Shown: positions 18,821-33,062, counted from the first letter of the stretch. The stretch: DNA of 64,000 nt from Sphingorhabdus pulchriflava (GCF_003367235.1 NZ_QRGP01000002.1:186001-250000); one strand, 5' to 3'. The notes: a model not told the origin generated them from the sequence alone. Made by a program: numbers and translations.

Positions 18821-20014
18821 ATGCTCCATAGAATTGTCGTCCCGGCTCTGATCCCGCTGGCGCTGGTTTTCTGCGGCTCTGCTGCTGTGGGAAAACCCCA
18901 AGACAAAGCGATGCTCGCGACAAAAGATGATCAGGTGCTTGAGCGTGCAGTGCGAGACATGTGCGACAACGAAATCGCCATGTTGGGTGAGGCGGCGCAT
19001 GGTGATGGCCAGACCGAAGCTTTCAAAATTCAATTGATAGAACGGCTCGTGGGGCAATGCGGTTATGACGCGCTGTTTTTCGAAGCCAGTTTTGCCGAGT
19101 TCATCCCGATAGTCCGGGCACAGCGAAGCGGCATCCCGGTAACCCGCGAACAGATCGCCAACGCCATAGGAGGACTCTGGAAATTCGATCGGGAATTTCA
19201 ACCTCTTCTCCCCTTCATGGCCGAGATGGTAAACCGGCACAAACTGTTTGTGGGGGGTGTTGATCATCAGATCGGCGGCTTAGGACAGGATTACGCCAAC
19301 TTCGGCGTTGTTGCCGAGTTGACCGTCAACCTCCCACCCGACGTCGCCGATGGTTGCAGACGTCTTGTGCGGGATCACATATTCAAAGGCTTTTCGGCTG
19401 ATCGTAGTTCTATAACCAGGGAGTGCGTCGCAGCCTTGCGGGCGCCGCTTGATTCTGGCGATAGCGTTGAAAATGCTGAAAAGCAGATGTTGCTTGCCAA
19501 TTTTGAGGTCGCGTTGACATCGGATTTTTCCGCACATCGCTCCGCCCATATCGCGACGCGCGATCGACAGATGTACGCCAACTTCCAATGGCTCAAGCAA
19601 CGTTTGAAGCCCAGTTCAAAGATCATGATCTGGTCGGCTACGGCGCATATCGCCGATGGTGCCGACGAAGCCGCCAACTTTTCGGGGGTTGCGAATCTGG
19701 GCCACTACATAAAGCGCGACTATGGGAAGCGCGCATTCGCGCTGGGCTTCTCCGCGCTTTCCGGAACCCGAAAATCGGGTCGCGAAAGCCGTCCTTTACC
19801 AAAGGCTCCGGCAAACTCGATCGAGATGCGCGCGCTGCAAAACAGTTCAGCCGACAGCCAATATCTTGATAAGCGCCAATTACGCAAAATTGGTGAGGCC
19901 CCGTCAGCGGCGTTTGGGAATGGCTTTCAAAATGCCGCGTGGTGGCAACGCCTTGATGGATTGGTGGTGTTTCGCGAAGAACATGCCGCTCAATCGGTAC
20001 AATCCGGACGATAG
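18821..20014 (+). CDS. erythromycin esterase-family exported protein
   Basis: The 397-residue protein has a signal peptide (about residues 1-24) and the erythromycin-esterase fold signatures: MLGEAAHGDGQTEAFKIQLIERLV near residue 53, LFFEASFAE, a long helical middle, and ICSATAHIADG-like IMIWSATAHIADGADE near residue 268, with His and Glu residues expected to form the catalytic centre. EreA/EreB open macrolide lactones, but most chromosomal members have unknown substrates. An export signal is unusual for a resistance esterase and argues for another envelope substrate. Confidence 0.75.
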   Translation: MLHRIVVPALIPLALVFCGSAAVGKPQDKAMLATKDDQVLERAVRDMCDNEIAMLGEAAHGDGQTEAFKIQLIERLVGQCGYDALFFEASFAEFIPIVRAQRSGIPVTREQIANAIGGLWKFDREFQPLLPFMAEMVNRHKLFVGGVDHQIGGLGQDYANFGVVAELTVNLPPDVADGCRRLVRDHIFKGFSADRSSITRECVAALRAPLDSGDSVENAEKQMLLANFEVALTSDFSAHRSAHIATRDRQMYANFQWLKQRLKPSSKIMIWSATAHIADGADEAANFSGVANLGHYIKRDYGKRAFALGFSALSGTRKSGRESRPLPKAPANSIEMRALQNSSADSQYLDKRQLRKIGEAPSAAFGNGFQNAAWWQRLDGLVVFREEHAAQSVQSGR

Positions 20015-20060
20015 CTATTGACGGAATGTCGCAGGTCAATTGTTGCATAGCCTTCCAAAC

Positions 20061-20100
20061 AAAAAGCCCGCCGAAATCGTTTCCGGCGGGCTTTTGTGTG
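20061..20100. terminator. bidirectional intrinsic terminator between the esterase gene and rpoC
   Basis: A GC-rich stem (arms AAAGCCCGCCG-type at about 20063-20075 and its complement at 20081-20093) is flanked by A5 on the left and T4 on the right, so it can end transcription from both convergent genes: rpoC on the minus strand and the esterase on the plus strand. Confidence 0.9.
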
Positions 20101-20115
20101 TTGGCATTGAGGAAC

Positions 20116-23100
20116 TTATGCCTCGGTGTCGCCCTCAAAATCCTCAACGGTTTCGGGCGTATGTTCCATCATGCCGATCGGATCGTCGCCGAGCGCAGCT
20201 TCCGGGCCCTGTGCCAGTTCGGCAGCATGCTCTTCAGCAGCGGTTTCGGGTGCGATCAGGCTTTCCTGAAGCTTGCGATAGCTGGCGCGAAGCGCAGCGT
20301 CGCGGCTGGAGGCAGCCACGCGGATGCGGTTCATGGCTGAACCGGTACCTGCGGGGATCAAACGGCCGACGATGACATTTTCCTTCAGGCCGGTGAGGAC
20401 GTCTTTCTTGCCCTCAACCGCCGCCTGCGTGAGCACGCGGGTGGTTTCCTGGAACGATGCTGCCGAGATGAAGCTGCGGGTTTGCAGCGACGCCTTGGTT
20501 ATACCAAGCAGGACAGGGGTGCCTTCAGCGAAGGCTTGGCCCGGCTGCAGCTTGGCGTTGATCGCATCCATTTCTTCGCGGTCGACCTGTTCGCCCGGAA
20601 GCAATGTGGTGTCGCCACCATTGGTGATTTCAACCTTCTGCAACATCTGGCGAACGATCACTTCGATGTGCTTGTCGTTGATCTTCACGCCCTGCAATCG
20701 ATAGACTTCCTGGATTTCTGCAACCAGATATTCAGCCAGCGCTTCGACGCCCAAGACTTCGAGGATGTCGTGCGGGTTCGGCGAACCGGCAATCAGATTG
20801 TCACCCTTGCGGACGAAATCGCCTTCCTGCACATCGAGCACCTTGGATTTCGGGATCAGATATTCGATCCGATCCCCTTCCTCGGGCACAATCGCGATTT
20901 TGCGCTTCGCCTTGTAATCACGGACGAATTCGATGCGACCCGAAATCTTGGCAATGATAGCATTGTCCTTCGGAATGCGCGCTTCGAAAAGTTCGGCAAC
21001 GCGCGGCAGACCGCCGGTGATGTCACGGGTCTTTGCCGATTCACGGGTCACACGGGCAAGGACGTCACCGGCCTCAACCGTCTGGCCGTCTTCGACCGAA
21101 AGCATCGTGCCGACTGCGAGCAGATAACGTGCAGCCTCGCCACTATCATCATCGAGCAGCGTGAGGCGCGGACGAAGATCTTCCTTCTTCGCGCGTGTCG
21201 CCCCACGATATTCGATAACGACGCGCTGAGCGATACCGGTTGCTTCGTCGGTTTGTTCGATAAGTGTTTTACCATCGAGCAGATCCTGGAACTTCACAAC
21301 GCCCTGCTTTTCGGTGATGACCGGCATGGTGAACGGATCCCATTCAGCCAGACGATCGCCGACCTTCACCGTATCACCTTCAGCGAACTGCAAAGTCGCA
21401 CCAAAGGGCAGGCGGTGTGTTTCGAGTTCGCGACCTTCCTTGTCGTTGATCACCAGTTCGCCGCTGCGGGCCATGGCGAGGCGACGGCCGCGCTTGTCGA
21501 CCAGTGTCGGCAGATCGCGATAATGGACAACGCCATCAGCCGAAGCGTCGAGGTTAGACGTTTCGTTCAGCTGTGCCGCACCACCGATGTGGAAGGTACG
21601 CATGGTCAGCTGGGTGCCAGGTTCACCGATCGACTGTGCCGCAATAACGCCAACAGCTTCACCGATATTAACCGGAGTACCGCGGGCCAGATCGCGACCA
21701 TAGCAAGTGCCGCAAACGCCGACCTTTGATTCGCAGACCAGCGGGCTGCGGATCTTCAGAGCCTGCAAGCCGATTTCCTCGATCACGGTGATGGCCGCTT
21801 CGTCGAGCAGGCTGCCCGCCGGGATGGCAACCTTGCCGTCTGCACCGACAACGTCTTCGGCAGTGGTACGGCCAAGTACGCGCTCGCCAAGCGAGGCGAT
21901 GGTCGAACCACCCTGGACGATCGAGCGCATTTCGAGCGCACGTTCGGTACCGCAGTCGATTTCGACGATGGTGCAATCCTGAGACACGTCGACCAGACGG
22001 CGGGTCAGGTAACCCGAGTTTGCCGTCTTGAGCGCGGTATCGGCGAGGCCCTTACGAGCGCCGTGGGTCGAGTTGAAATATTCAAGAACGGTCAGACCTT
22101 CCTTGAAGTTCGAGATGATCGGGGTTTCGATGATCTCACCCGACGGCTTGGCCATCAGGCCGCGCATCCCACCCAGCTGCTTCATCTGCGCTGGCGAACC
22201 ACGTGCGCCCGAGTGGGCCATCATATAGATCGAGTTGATCTGTGCTTCGCGGCCATTCTCATCCTTGGGCGTGGCTTTCAGCTTTTCCATCATCGCATTC
22301 GCAACGCGGTCGCCACAACCCGACCAGGCGTCGATCACCTTGTTGTACTTTTCCTGCTGGGTGATCAGGCCGTCCTGATATTGTTGCTCAAAGTCAGCAA
22401 CGATGCCCTTGGTTTCGGCAACCAGACCATCCTTTTCGTGCGGGATGATCATGTCGTCCTTACCAAAGCTGATACCCGCCTTGAACGCGTGGCGGAAACC
22501 GAGCGCCATGATCGCGTCGGCGAACAGGACGGTGTCCTTCTGGCCGGTGTGACGATAGACTTGGTCGATAACGTCGCCGATTTCCTTCTTGGTAAGAAGG
22601 CGGTTGACGGTTTCAAACGGCACGGTGTGTGACTTGGGCAGGCATTCGCCCAGCAGCATACGGCCCGGTGTGGTTTCGTAACGCACCATGCGCTCCTGAC
22701 CATCTTCACCGGTCTGCGGAACGCGGCTCGTAATCTTCGAGTGCAGGGTCACCGCACCCACTTCGAGGGCCTGGTGAACTTCAGCCATGTCCGACAGGAT
22801 CATGCCTTCGCCGGGCTCGCCTTCGCGATCCATCGACAGGTAATAGAGGCCAAGAACCATATCCTGCGAAGGAACGATGATCGGCTTACCGTTGGCGGGG
22901 CTGAGGATGTTGTTGGTCGACATCATCAGTACGCGCGCTTCGAGCTGGGCTTCCAGCGAAAGCGGCACGTGGACGGCCATCTGGTCACCGTCAAAGTCGG
23001 CGTTGAAGGCCGAGCAAACGAGCGGGTGGAGCTGGATTGCCTTGCCTTCGATCAGAACGGGTTCGAACGCCTGGATACCCAAACGGTGCAGCGTCGGAGC

Positions 23101-24378
23101 GCGGTTCAGCAGAACCGGATGCTCGCGGATCACTTCATCGAGGATATCCCAGACTTCCTTGCGCTCCTTTTCAACCCACTTCTTGGCCTGCTTCAGGGTC
23201 ATCGAAAGACCCTTGGCATCAAGGCGCGAGTAGATGAACGGTTTGAACAGTTCGAGCGCCATCTTTTTCGGCAGGCCGCACTGGTGCAGCTTGAGTTCCG
23301 GACCGGTCACGATGACCGAGCGGCCCGAATAGTCGACGCGCTTGCCGAGCAGGTTCTGACGGAAGCGGCCCTGTTTGCCCTTGAGCATGTCGGACAGCGA
23401 CTTCAGCGGGCGCTTGTTGGCGCCGGTAATGGTGCGGCCGCGGCGACCATTGTCGAACAATGCGTCGACAGCTTCCTGCAGCATGCGCTTTTCATTGCGG
23501 ACGATAATGTCCGGCGCACGCAACTCGATAAGGCGCTTCAGGCGGTTGTTACGGTTGATCACGCGGCGATAGAGATCGTTCAGATCCGAGGTCGCGAAGC
23601 GGCCGCCATCCAAAGGCACCAGCGGGCGCAGTTCGGGCGGAATGACAGGGATGACGTCGAGGATCATCCATTCGGGTTTGTTGCCCGAATCGATGAAGCT
23701 TTCGACAACCTTCAGACGCTTGATGATCTTCTTGGGCTTCAGCTCCGACTTGGTTGTCGCCAGCTCTTCCATCAGATCGACCCGTTCCTGTTCAAGGTCG
23801 AGATCCATCAGCATCTGCTTGACCGCTTCGGCGCCAATGCCGGCGGTGAAGGCGTCTTCGCCATATTCGTCCTGGGCAGCGAGCAGTTCGTCCTCGGTCA
23901 GAAGTTGGAACTTCTCAAGCGCGGTCAGGCCGGGTTCGGTGACGATATAATGCTCGAAATAGAGCACGCGCTCGAGCTGCTTCAGCTGCATGTCGAGCAG
24001 CAGGCCGATGCGCGACGGCAGCGATTTCAGGAACCAGATATGCGCAACCGGCGCAGCCAGTTCGATATGGCCCATACGCTCACGGCGTACCTTGGTTACG
24101 GTGACTTCGACGCCGCACTTTTCGCAGACGACGCCCTTATACTTCATGCGCTTATACTTACCGCACAGGCACTCATAGTCCTTTACGGGGCCGAAAATAC
24201 GCGCGCAGAACAGGCCGTCGCGTTCGGGCTTGAAGGTACGATAGTTGATCGTTTCCGGCTTTTTGATTTCGCCAAAAGACCAGCTGCGGATTTTCTCCGG
24301 CGACGCGATCCCGATCTGGATCTGGTCAAAGGTTTCCGGCTTGGCGAGCGGATTGCTGAATTTGGTAAGATCGTTCAT
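20116..24378 (-). CDS. rpoC: RNA polymerase subunit beta-prime
   Basis: This 1420-residue protein is RpoC. The N-terminal zinc ribbon is seen as [23 protein letters not shown] near residues 70-92, the catalytic Mg-binding NADFDGD lies around residues 460-466, and a second zinc cluster includes DCGTE and [22 protein letters not shown]. It follows rpoB after 84 bases and ends in a strong terminator. The next gene on the minus-strand side is not rpsL/rpsG, so the str operon is elsewhere. Confidence 0.99.
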   Translation of the reverse strand: MNDLTKFSNPLAKPETFDQIQIGIASPEKIRSWSFGEIKKPETINYRTFKPERDGLFCARIFGPVKDYECLCGKYKRMKYKGVVCEKCGVEVTVTKVRRERMGHIELAAPVAHIWFLKSLPSRIGLLLDMQLKQLERVLYFEHYIVTEPGLTALEKFQLLTEDELLAAQDEYGEDAFTAGIGAEAVKQMLMDLDLEQERVDLMEELATTKSELKPKKIIKRLKVVESFIDSGNKPEWMILDVIPVIPPELRPLVPLDGGRFATSDLNDLYRRVINRNNRLKRLIELRAPDIIVRNEKRMLQEAVDALFDNGRRGRTITGANKRPLKSLSDMLKGKQGRFRQNLLGKRVDYSGRSVIVTGPELKLHQCGLPKKMALELFKPFIYSRLDAKGLSMTLKQAKKWVEKERKEVWDILDEVIREHPVLLNRAPTLHRLGIQAFEPVLIEGKAIQLHPLVCSAFNADFDGDQMAVHVPLSLEAQLEARVLMMSTNNILSPANGKPIIVPSQDMVLGLYYLSMDREGEPGEGMILSDMAEVHQALEVGAVTLHSKITSRVPQTGEDGQERMVRYETTPGRMLLGECLPKSHTVPFETVNRLLTKKEIGDVIDQVYRHTGQKDTVLFADAIMALGFRHAFKAGISFGKDDMIIPHEKDGLVAETKGIVADFEQQYQDGLITQQEKYNKVIDAWSGCGDRVANAMMEKLKATPKDENGREAQINSIYMMAHSGARGSPAQMKQLGGMRGLMAKPSGEIIETPIISNFKEGLTVLEYFNSTHGARKGLADTALKTANSGYLTRRLVDVSQDCTIVEIDCGTERALEMRSIVQGGSTIASLGERVLGRTTAEDVVGADGKVAIPAGSLLDEAAITVIEEIGLQALKIRSPLVCESKVGVCGTCYGRDLARGTPVNIGEAVGVIAAQSIGEPGTQLTMRTFHIGGAAQLNETSNLDASADGVVHYRDLPTLVDKRGRRLAMARSGELVINDKEGRELETHRLPFGATLQFAEGDTVKVGDRLAEWDPFTMPVITEKQGVVKFQDLLDGKTLIEQTDEATGIAQRVVIEYRGATRAKKEDLRPRLTLLDDDSGEAARYLLAVGTMLSVEDGQTVEAGDVLARVTRESAKTRDITGGLPRVAELFEARIPKDNAIIAKISGRIEFVRDYKAKRKIAIVPEEGDRIEYLIPKSKVLDVQEGDFVRKGDNLIAGSPNPHDILEVLGVEALAEYLVAEIQEVYRLQGVKINDKHIEVIVRQMLQKVEITNGGDTTLLPGEQVDREEMDAINAKLQPGQAFAEGTPVLLGITKASLQTRSFISAASFQETTRVLTQAAVEGKKDVLTGLKENVIVGRLIPAGTGSAMNRIRVAASSRDAALRASYRKLQESLIAPETAAEEHAAELAQGPEAALGDDPIGMMEHTPETVEDFEGDTEA

Positions 24379-24435
24379 CTTTGTTTCCTCGTGGAGCTTT
24401 AAGGCTCCGAAAATTGAAAGCGGGCTGGCGGGGTA

Positions 24436-24455
24436 GGGCGGCGTTGTCGCCGCCC
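24436..24455. repeat. 8-bp hairpin in the rpoB-rpoC spacer
   Basis: GGGCGGCG at 24436-24443 and CGCCGCCC at 24448-24455 form a perfect stem with a TTGT loop, just after the rpoB stop. No U-tract follows on the minus strand, so it is not an intrinsic terminator. An mRNA stability or processing element is possible. Confidence 0.4.
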
Positions 24456-24462
24456 GGTTCCG

Positions 24463-28632
<4,170 letters not shown>

Positions 28633-28854
28633 GAGTGTTGCTCAGCCTCGTCTAGAGAATAATCAAATTGCGAGCGCAGAATTTCCGACAACGAAAAGGC
28701 CGCATGGCATCACCCCGTTCGAATCGGTGGTGGCCAGCAGCCTATCGCGTCAGAAAAGCCCTATCTTTCAATTCGTTGGAGGCAATGCGCGGTTTTGCCC
28801 CGATCCCGAAAGAGTGGACGGATGTTCGCTGTATAGGGTTTGGTGGCGTTAGCG

Positions 28855-29529
28855 TCAAGGAGCCGGAATGGGGAAAGCGACCAGCCGTTCCATCGCCTCG
28901 GCTGCTTTTCGTGCCGCTTTTCGCAAATTGAAGCTGAAATCGCCCGCGCTTTCGCCATCCGCGCCGTCGGTCACGGCTTTGATGGCCACCCAGGGTAAGC
29001 CGAGGGCTTCAGCAGCCTGTGCCACTGCGGCGACTTCCATGTCGACCAAGTGCGTGCGGAGATGTTTGGCCAGCGCCTCTGCTGTCGCTGGGCATTCGAG
29101 GAAAACATCGCCGCTGGCGATGGCTGCGTGGGGCAGGCCTAAGCCCGGATCGGGCATAGCGGCAAAGGCATGGTCGCGCGCATTGCCCATCGGCCAGTCA
29201 CCCGCGCGATAATGGACAAAGCCATCCGCCTGCCGTGCGCCATAGTCGTGCTGGATGGCCTTTGCGATCCAGAAGCAGTCACCTTGTATTGCGCCGATCC
29301 GCCCGCAGGTGCCTGTCATCGCGATCAGTGCAGTGTCGGCATTGGCGTAGCGCCCGACAGCCAAAGCTGCGTTGACCTTGCCAAGTCCGCAGGTGACGAT
29401 TTTGATCCGGATGTCACCTGTTTCGACGATGCGCACGAGCATGGGTTCGCCTTCGACGATGCAACCCTCCCCGGGGCGGAAGGCGTCAGCTTCCTCTGGA
29501 AGTGCGGCGAGGATGAGGAGTGACTTCAA
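28855..29529 (-). CDS. 5'-methylthioadenosine/S-adenosylhomocysteine nucleosidase-like protein
   Basis: This 224-residue purine nucleosidase-family protein has LLILAALPEEADAF at the N-terminus, TGTCGRIG (like the GSAGG region), SGDVFLE and DMEVAAVAQAAEALGLPWVAIKAVTDGADG, which carries the Asp of the PNP_UDP family. It probably cleaves methylthioadenosine or S-adenosylhomocysteine to release adenine. The TTG start at 29529 overlaps the apt stop (TTGA), so it is translationally coupled to the enzyme that re-uses adenine. Confidence 0.8.
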   Translation of the reverse strand: MKSLLILAALPEEADAFRPGEGCIVEGEPMLVRIVETGDIRIKIVTCGLGKVNAALAVGRYANADTALIAMTGTCGRIGAIQGDCFWIAKAIQHDYGARQADGFVHYRAGDWPMGNARDHAFAAMPDPGLGLPHAAIASGDVFLECPATAEALAKHLRTHLVDMEVAAVAQAAEALGLPWVAIKAVTDGADGESAGDFSFNLRKAARKAAEAMERLVAFPIPAP

Positions 29530-30062
29530 TGCCCGTCAAACCCGATCAGCGCTGTCGGTTCGACGCCAACCGCGCGCAATTTCTCCGCGCCACCCAGTTC
29601 GGGCAGGTCGACGATGAACAGCGCCTGCTCAACCACGCCACCCGCCTGCCGGATCAGGTCAATACCTGCCAAGGCGGTGCCGCCGGTAGCGATCAGGTCG
29701 TCGACCAGTACCACTTTCTGTCCCGGCCTTACCTGTCCGGTGTGCAGTTCGATCCGGTCGGTGCCATATTCGAGCGCATAGTCGACGCCGATCTTTTCGC
29801 CGGGTAGCTTGCCGGGTTTACGCAGCATCAGCTTGCCGAGCCCCAGCGCATAGCTCAGCCCGGCCGCGACGATAAAGCCACGTGCCTCGATGCCTGCAAT
29901 CAGTCGGGTATCGGGCGCGACCAGCGCAGCCATCCGGTCAATCGTCTGCCGAAAGCCCTGCCCGTCGAGGAGCAGTGTCGATACATCGCGGAACAATATG
30001 CCGGGCTTGGGGTAATCCGGAATGGTACGGATAAGGGCGGCGAGATCGGCGTTGTCGGTCAT
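29526..30062 (-). CDS. apt: adenine phosphoribosyltransferase
   Basis: The 178-residue enzyme shows the Apt pattern: IRTIPDYPKPGILFRDVSTLL at residues 10-30, GIEARGFIVAAGLSYALG, VLIKPGKLP-like MLRKPGKLPGEKIGVDYALEYG, and the PRPP loop VVLVDDLIATGGTALAG near residues 117-133. It converts adenine and PRPP to AMP. With the coupled nucleosidase it forms an adenine salvage pair placed between rplL and rpoB, an unusual site. Confidence 0.96.
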   Translation of the reverse strand: MTDNADLAALIRTIPDYPKPGILFRDVSTLLLDGQGFRQTIDRMAALVAPDTRLIAGIEARGFIVAAGLSYALGLGKLMLRKPGKLPGEKIGVDYALEYGTDRIELHTGQVRPGQKVVLVDDLIATGGTALAGIDLIRQAGGVVEQALFIVDLPELGGAEKLRAVGVEPTALIGFDGH

Positions 30063-30094
30063 CTCGGCTAAATGCCGTGCACATTTCGAAAGCG

Positions 30095-30133
30095 CAAAGA
30101 AAAAGGGCGGCCCGCTTGCGCAGACCGCCCCCC
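30095..30133 (-). terminator. intrinsic terminator downstream of rplL
   Basis: On the minus strand a stem of GGGCGGTC-type sequence (30113-30131 region) pairs with GGCCGCCC (30104-30113 region) and is followed by TTTTTCTTT (30098-30106). It lies 26 bases after the rplL stop and before apt, so it should end most rplJL transcription. Confidence 0.8.
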
Positions 30134-30158
30134 ATTTCCCCCGTCGGGGAAAACTGAA

Positions 30159-30533
30159 TTACTTCAGTTCAACAGTGCCGCCAGCAGCAAGGATTTTCGC
30201 CTTGATGTCTTCGGCTTCAGCCTTGTTGACGCCTTCCTTGATCGCCTTCGGAGCCGACTCAACAAGAGCCTTGGCTTCGGTCAGGCCGAGCGCGGTGATG
30301 GCGCGGACTTCCTTGATGACGGCGATCTTGTTGCCGCCGTCGCCGGTCAGGATGACGTCGAATTCGGTCTGCTCTTCAGCAGCAGGAGCAGCAGCGCCGC
30401 CAGCAGGTGCTGCAACAGCAACGGCAGCAGCAGCGGAAACGCCCCACTTTTCTTCCAGAGCCTTGGCAAGGTCAGCAGCTTCGAGGACGGTCAGCTTGCT
30501 CAGTTCTTCTACCAGCTTTTCAATATCAGCCAT
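30159..30533 (-). CDS. rplL: 50S ribosomal protein L7/L12
   Basis: From ATG 30533 the protein is 124 residues: [32 protein letters not shown] (dimerisation domain), an Ala-rich hinge (residues 34-54), and the C-terminal domain [39 protein letters not shown]. It forms the stalk that recruits translation factors. The upstream in-frame ATG at 30560 would add nine unconserved residues. rplJ lies 72 bases upstream. Confidence 0.98.
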   Translation of the reverse strand: MADIEKLVEELSKLTVLEAADLAKALEEKWGVSAAAAVAVAAPAGGAAAPAAEEQTEFDVILTGDGGNKIAVIKEVRAITALGLTEAKALVESAPKAIKEGVNKAEAEDIKAKILAAGGTVELK

Positions 30534-30605
30534 TTCAATAACACTCCAATTTCTATGCAATTCTACCCGCGCGATCGCTCGCCGCGCAGGGGATGTGAAA
30601 ACAAA

Positions 30606-31121
30606 TTATGCGGCTTCTTTCGCCGCATAGGCACCAAAAACCCGAGCCAGCTGTCCTGCAGGCGCAGAGATAACCTGTACAACCTTGGTAGCCGGGGCCT
30701 GGACAAGGCCGATCAGCTTGGCGCGCAGTTCATCGAGCGACGGCAACGAAGCCAGCGCCATGACACCTTCGACGTCGAGGACGGTCGAGCCCATCGCACC
30801 ACCGACAATTTCAAGCTTGTCGTTGGTTTTGGCAAATTCGACAGCAACCTTGGCGGCTGCAACCGGATCACCCGATGTGGCAAGCGCAGTCGGTCCGGTC
30901 AGCAGATCGCTGAGGGATTCATACTGCGTGTCGTTCAACGCGATTTTGGCAAGGCGGTTCTTGGCGACCTTGTAACCGGCACCGGCGTCACGCATCTTCA
31001 GGCGAAGGTCGGTCGATTGTGCGACGGTCAGACCCAGATTACGGGTGACCACGACAACCGCGGCTTCATTGAAGGTTGCATTCAGCGCAGCAACCGTATC
31101 GGTCTTTTCAGAACGGTTCAT
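30606..31121 (-). CDS. rplJ: 50S ribosomal protein L10
   Basis: The 171-residue L10 begins [35 protein letters not shown] and carries the rRNA-binding globular domain, then the C-terminal helices that hold L7/L12 dimers. A GGAG ribosome site precedes ATG 31121. It heads the rplJL unit. In the usual bacterial arrangement rplA would lie just upstream, but here rplA is more than 17 kb away. Confidence 0.98.
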   Translation of the reverse strand: MNRSEKTDTVAALNATFNEAAVVVVTRNLGLTVAQSTDLRLKMRDAGAGYKVAKNRLAKIALNDTQYESLSDLLTGPTALATSGDPVAAAKVAVEFAKTNDKLEIVGGAMGSTVLDVEGVMALASLPSLDELRAKLIGLVQAPATKVVQVISAPAGQLARVFGAYAAKEAA

Positions 31122-31507
31122 GCATTACTCCAATCACTGGACCCGCCCGAAGACAGGCCCAACACGAAATCACGGAATCACCCGGATGGGCGATCCGCTA
31201 GCTTAAGTCCGTGGGGAAGTTTCATGCCGGCAACCGCACAGGGCAGATTGCATAAGCGAAGGCGCGCAATTACGCCTGAAATCTCTATCCCCGTCTAGGC
31301 TGGAAATTAAGACCGGCAAATTCCGGTCACCAACTGTCTCGGACGGTGATCGAAGGGCAAGCCCCTCGGTCGGCGCTGGCCATTAGCAGCAACACGCGCA
31401 GAGTCAAGTACAAGGCTGAACTGCGCGACCAGGCGGAGGTAAATCTGCCTGGTCGCGCGGGGGATCAGCCTCGATGCGACCCGAAGGGCCGGTCCCCGAA
31501 CCGTGGA
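31122..31507 (-). other. intergenic region with rplJ leader and three stem-loops
   Basis: No gene is visible in this stretch. Next to rplJ, 31139-31160 can fold as a GC-rich hairpin close to the ribosome site, a plausible part of an L10 autoregulatory leader (established for rplJ operons generally; not verified here). Further out, GACCGG-N6-CCGGTC lies at 31311-31328. A perfect 12-bp inverted repeat lies at 31423-31434 and 31447-31458, about 50 bases past the stop of the barrel gene. Neither of the latter has a good U-tract. Confidence 0.4.
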
Positions 31508-32413
31508 TCAGTTGAGCCTGATGCTGAGCGTCAGGCCGCCTGCAAAATCGGTGCTATTGCTATTCAGGCCGGTGCTCCCGAAAATCGACATGTTAAAGCC
31601 CTTGGCAAGCCGGAAGCTCGCCCAACCGGTGACTTCGCTCGAGGCCTGGTTGCCGACGATGGCCGACTGTTGCCAGTCATAGTCCGCACCCACCGTCACG
31701 CCATTTCCTGCACGAACGCTGGCGCCGGCACCAGCACCCCAAGTGTCGCGTACCGGCACGGCAGTCGAATTACCCGCAAATTTACGCCGGCCATGAACAT
31801 AAAGCGTGGTGGAGCCCACCTCTTTGACAAAATCGAGGGCGGCCGTGACATCCACTTTGCCCGTTCCCAGGCGCTTTGATTTGGCAGCGGTCGGCAGTTT
31901 CACCTTGCCGGTCGCGTCTATGTAGAAATCATTTCCAAGATCGAACGAATAGGTTGAGGCGATAACCACATCACCAAATCCGCTGCGCCTAGAGCTTATG
32001 GGGGCGCCGCCGCTATCATCGACCTCGATATCACCCGAACCGCTTGAGCCTGATCCTGAATTGGCGCTTCCAGGTCCGCTATTGTCGGTACGTCCGCCGC
32101 TGCCGCCGCCGTCGCGTCCCTCGGGTGTCTGGATCAGCGACCCGGGGCCGTCGATACGCACATAAGGCACCGATACACGGATGCTGAAATTGTCTTTGCT
32201 GTATTTCAAGCTCACCGGTGCCGATATCACCTTGGTACTGGTTAACTCACCATAATCGCCCTTCGAATAGTTGATGCCAGTCGAAAAACGCAGCACTCCC
32301 TTGTCATCGGTTGAACTGGTCGTCGACGATTGGTCCTCGGCAAAGGCCGGTTGGCTGGCAAGGCATGCTAGCAACATGCCAGAGGCCATCAGTGTTTTGG
32401 GTTGGATTTTCAT
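31508..32413 (-). CDS. outer-membrane beta-barrel, transporter-like
   Basis: This 301-residue protein has a signal peptide (to about residue 25, AFA) and then alternating amphipathic strands ending in TLSIRLN, the pattern of an outer-membrane barrel similar to the phenol-MetA-pathway/transporter families. A Gly/Ser/Asp-rich insertion (about residues 103-140) interrupts the strands and would be a long loop or plug-like segment. It is the last gene of the minus-strand series sigma, anti-sigma, repeat protein, barrel, and a terminator-like hairpin separates it from the repeat protein. The function is not recognised; surface export of its neighbours is an inference. Confidence 0.6.
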   Translation of the reverse strand: MKIQPKTLMASGMLLACLASQPAFAEDQSSTTSSTDDKGVLRFSTGINYSKGDYGELTSTKVISAPVSLKYSKDNFSIRVSVPYVRIDGPGSLIQTPEGRDGGGSGGRTDNSGPGSANSGSGSSGSGDIEVDDSGGAPISSRRSGFGDVVIASTYSFDLGNDFYIDATGKVKLPTAAKSKRLGTGKVDVTAALDFVKEVGSTTLYVHGRRKFAGNSTAVPVRDTWGAGAGASVRAGNGVTVGADYDWQQSAIVGNQASSEVTGWASFRLAKGFNMSIFGSTGLNSNSTDFAGGLTLSIRLN

Positions 32414-32470
32414 ATTGTTTCCCCGGAACTTGGTAGGCCAGACTTTCCGCTTGCAGCCTACGCGTCAATC

Positions 32471-32513
32471 AAAAAAGCTATAGGCTCCGGGAAGGAGCGA
32501 CCTTCCCGGAGCC
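32471..32513 (-). terminator. intrinsic terminator/attenuator between repeat-protein and barrel genes
   Basis: A perfect 13-bp inverted repeat (32483-32495 and 32501-32513, 5-base loop) is followed on the minus strand by TATAGCTTTTTTG. It starts 14 bases after the repeat-protein stop and would lower transcription of the barrel gene relative to the repeat protein. Confidence 0.8.
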
Positions 32514-32526
32514 GCCAGCGGTCCGG

Positions 32527-32970
32527 TTATGCCGGATCGTCGGCACCATGGCCGCCGCGGTCATCGCCCGGGGCGTCGTCACCACCGCGTCCACGACCTC
32601 GTCCACGTCCCTGGCCGCTGTCATCAGCTGTGCGCACACGATCGCCGCCATTGTCGTCATTTGCATCATGATCGGCCGGATCGTCATTGCCACGTCCGCC
32701 ACGGTCGTCATTCGCATCGTGATCGGCTGGATCATCGGCGCCGCGACCGCGCTCGCGCAGGCCACCCTTGTCGTCACTGATGTCATGATCGGCAGGATCG
32801 TCGGCTCCACGGCCTTGGCGAACATCACCCGGTGCATCGTCGCAACCGCGGCACTGACGGACATGGCCTGCCGGATCGTCGGCACCGCGACGCGCCATCG
32901 CGCTTCCGGCACTCAGGGTTGCTGCACAAATGGCGACGGTTGCGACGCCCAGTTTCCAGATAGTAGTCAT
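32527..32970 (-). CDS. secreted Asp/Gly/Arg-rich tandem repeat protein
   Basis: The 147-residue product has a clear signal peptide (residues 1-26, ending SAMA) and a mature part built almost entirely from seven degenerate units of the type RGADDPADHDANDDRGG, the last ending at the stop codon. A single C-x2-C pair (Cys40, Cys43) sits in the second unit. There is no aromatic core, so the chain is probably disordered; the regular Asp/Asn spacing could bind calcium. A GGGAGAAA ribosome site precedes the ATG. Upstream (33015-33041) is a promoter-like signature shared with the divergent subtilase. I do not recognise the family. Confidence 0.65.
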   Translation of the reverse strand: MTTIWKLGVATVAICAATLSAGSAMARRGADDPAGHVRQCRGCDDAPGDVRQGRGADDPADHDISDDKGGLRERGRGADDPADHDANDDRGGRGNDDPADHDANDDNGGDRVRTADDSGQGRGRGRGRGGDDAPGDDRGGHGADDPA

Positions 32971-33014
32971 TATGTTTCTCCCGAATGGACCCGGCAGGGG
33001 GTGCCGGTCTTTTC

Positions 33015-33041
33015 ACAACGGGAAAGAGAAGCAATTATTCC
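33015..33041 (-). promoter_or_regulatory. ECF-type promoter signature, copy 1 (repeat protein)
   Basis: On the minus strand GGAATAATTG (33041-33032), 10 bases, then CCGTTGT (33021-33015). The same 17 fixed positions with the same spacing occur upstream of the subtilase. GGAAT-N16-CGTT is close to the alphaproteobacterial EcfG consensus GGAAC-N16/17-CGTT. It lies about 45 bases before the repeat-protein ATG. Confidence 0.65.
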
Positions 33042-33062
33042 ATCTGCGAACGGAAAAACTGC

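Noticed and set aside
20482-24402. Long plus-strand open frames opposite rpoC (for example 20482-21729 and 22741-24402)
   Set aside because: They lie fully antisense to an unmistakable rpoC, have compositions dictated by its codons (rich in Arg, Gln, Asp) and no recognisable domain.
31423-31458. Perfect 12-bp inverted repeat considered as an intrinsic terminator of the barrel gene
   Set aside because: No U-tract follows on either strand, so it is only noted as a stem-loop.
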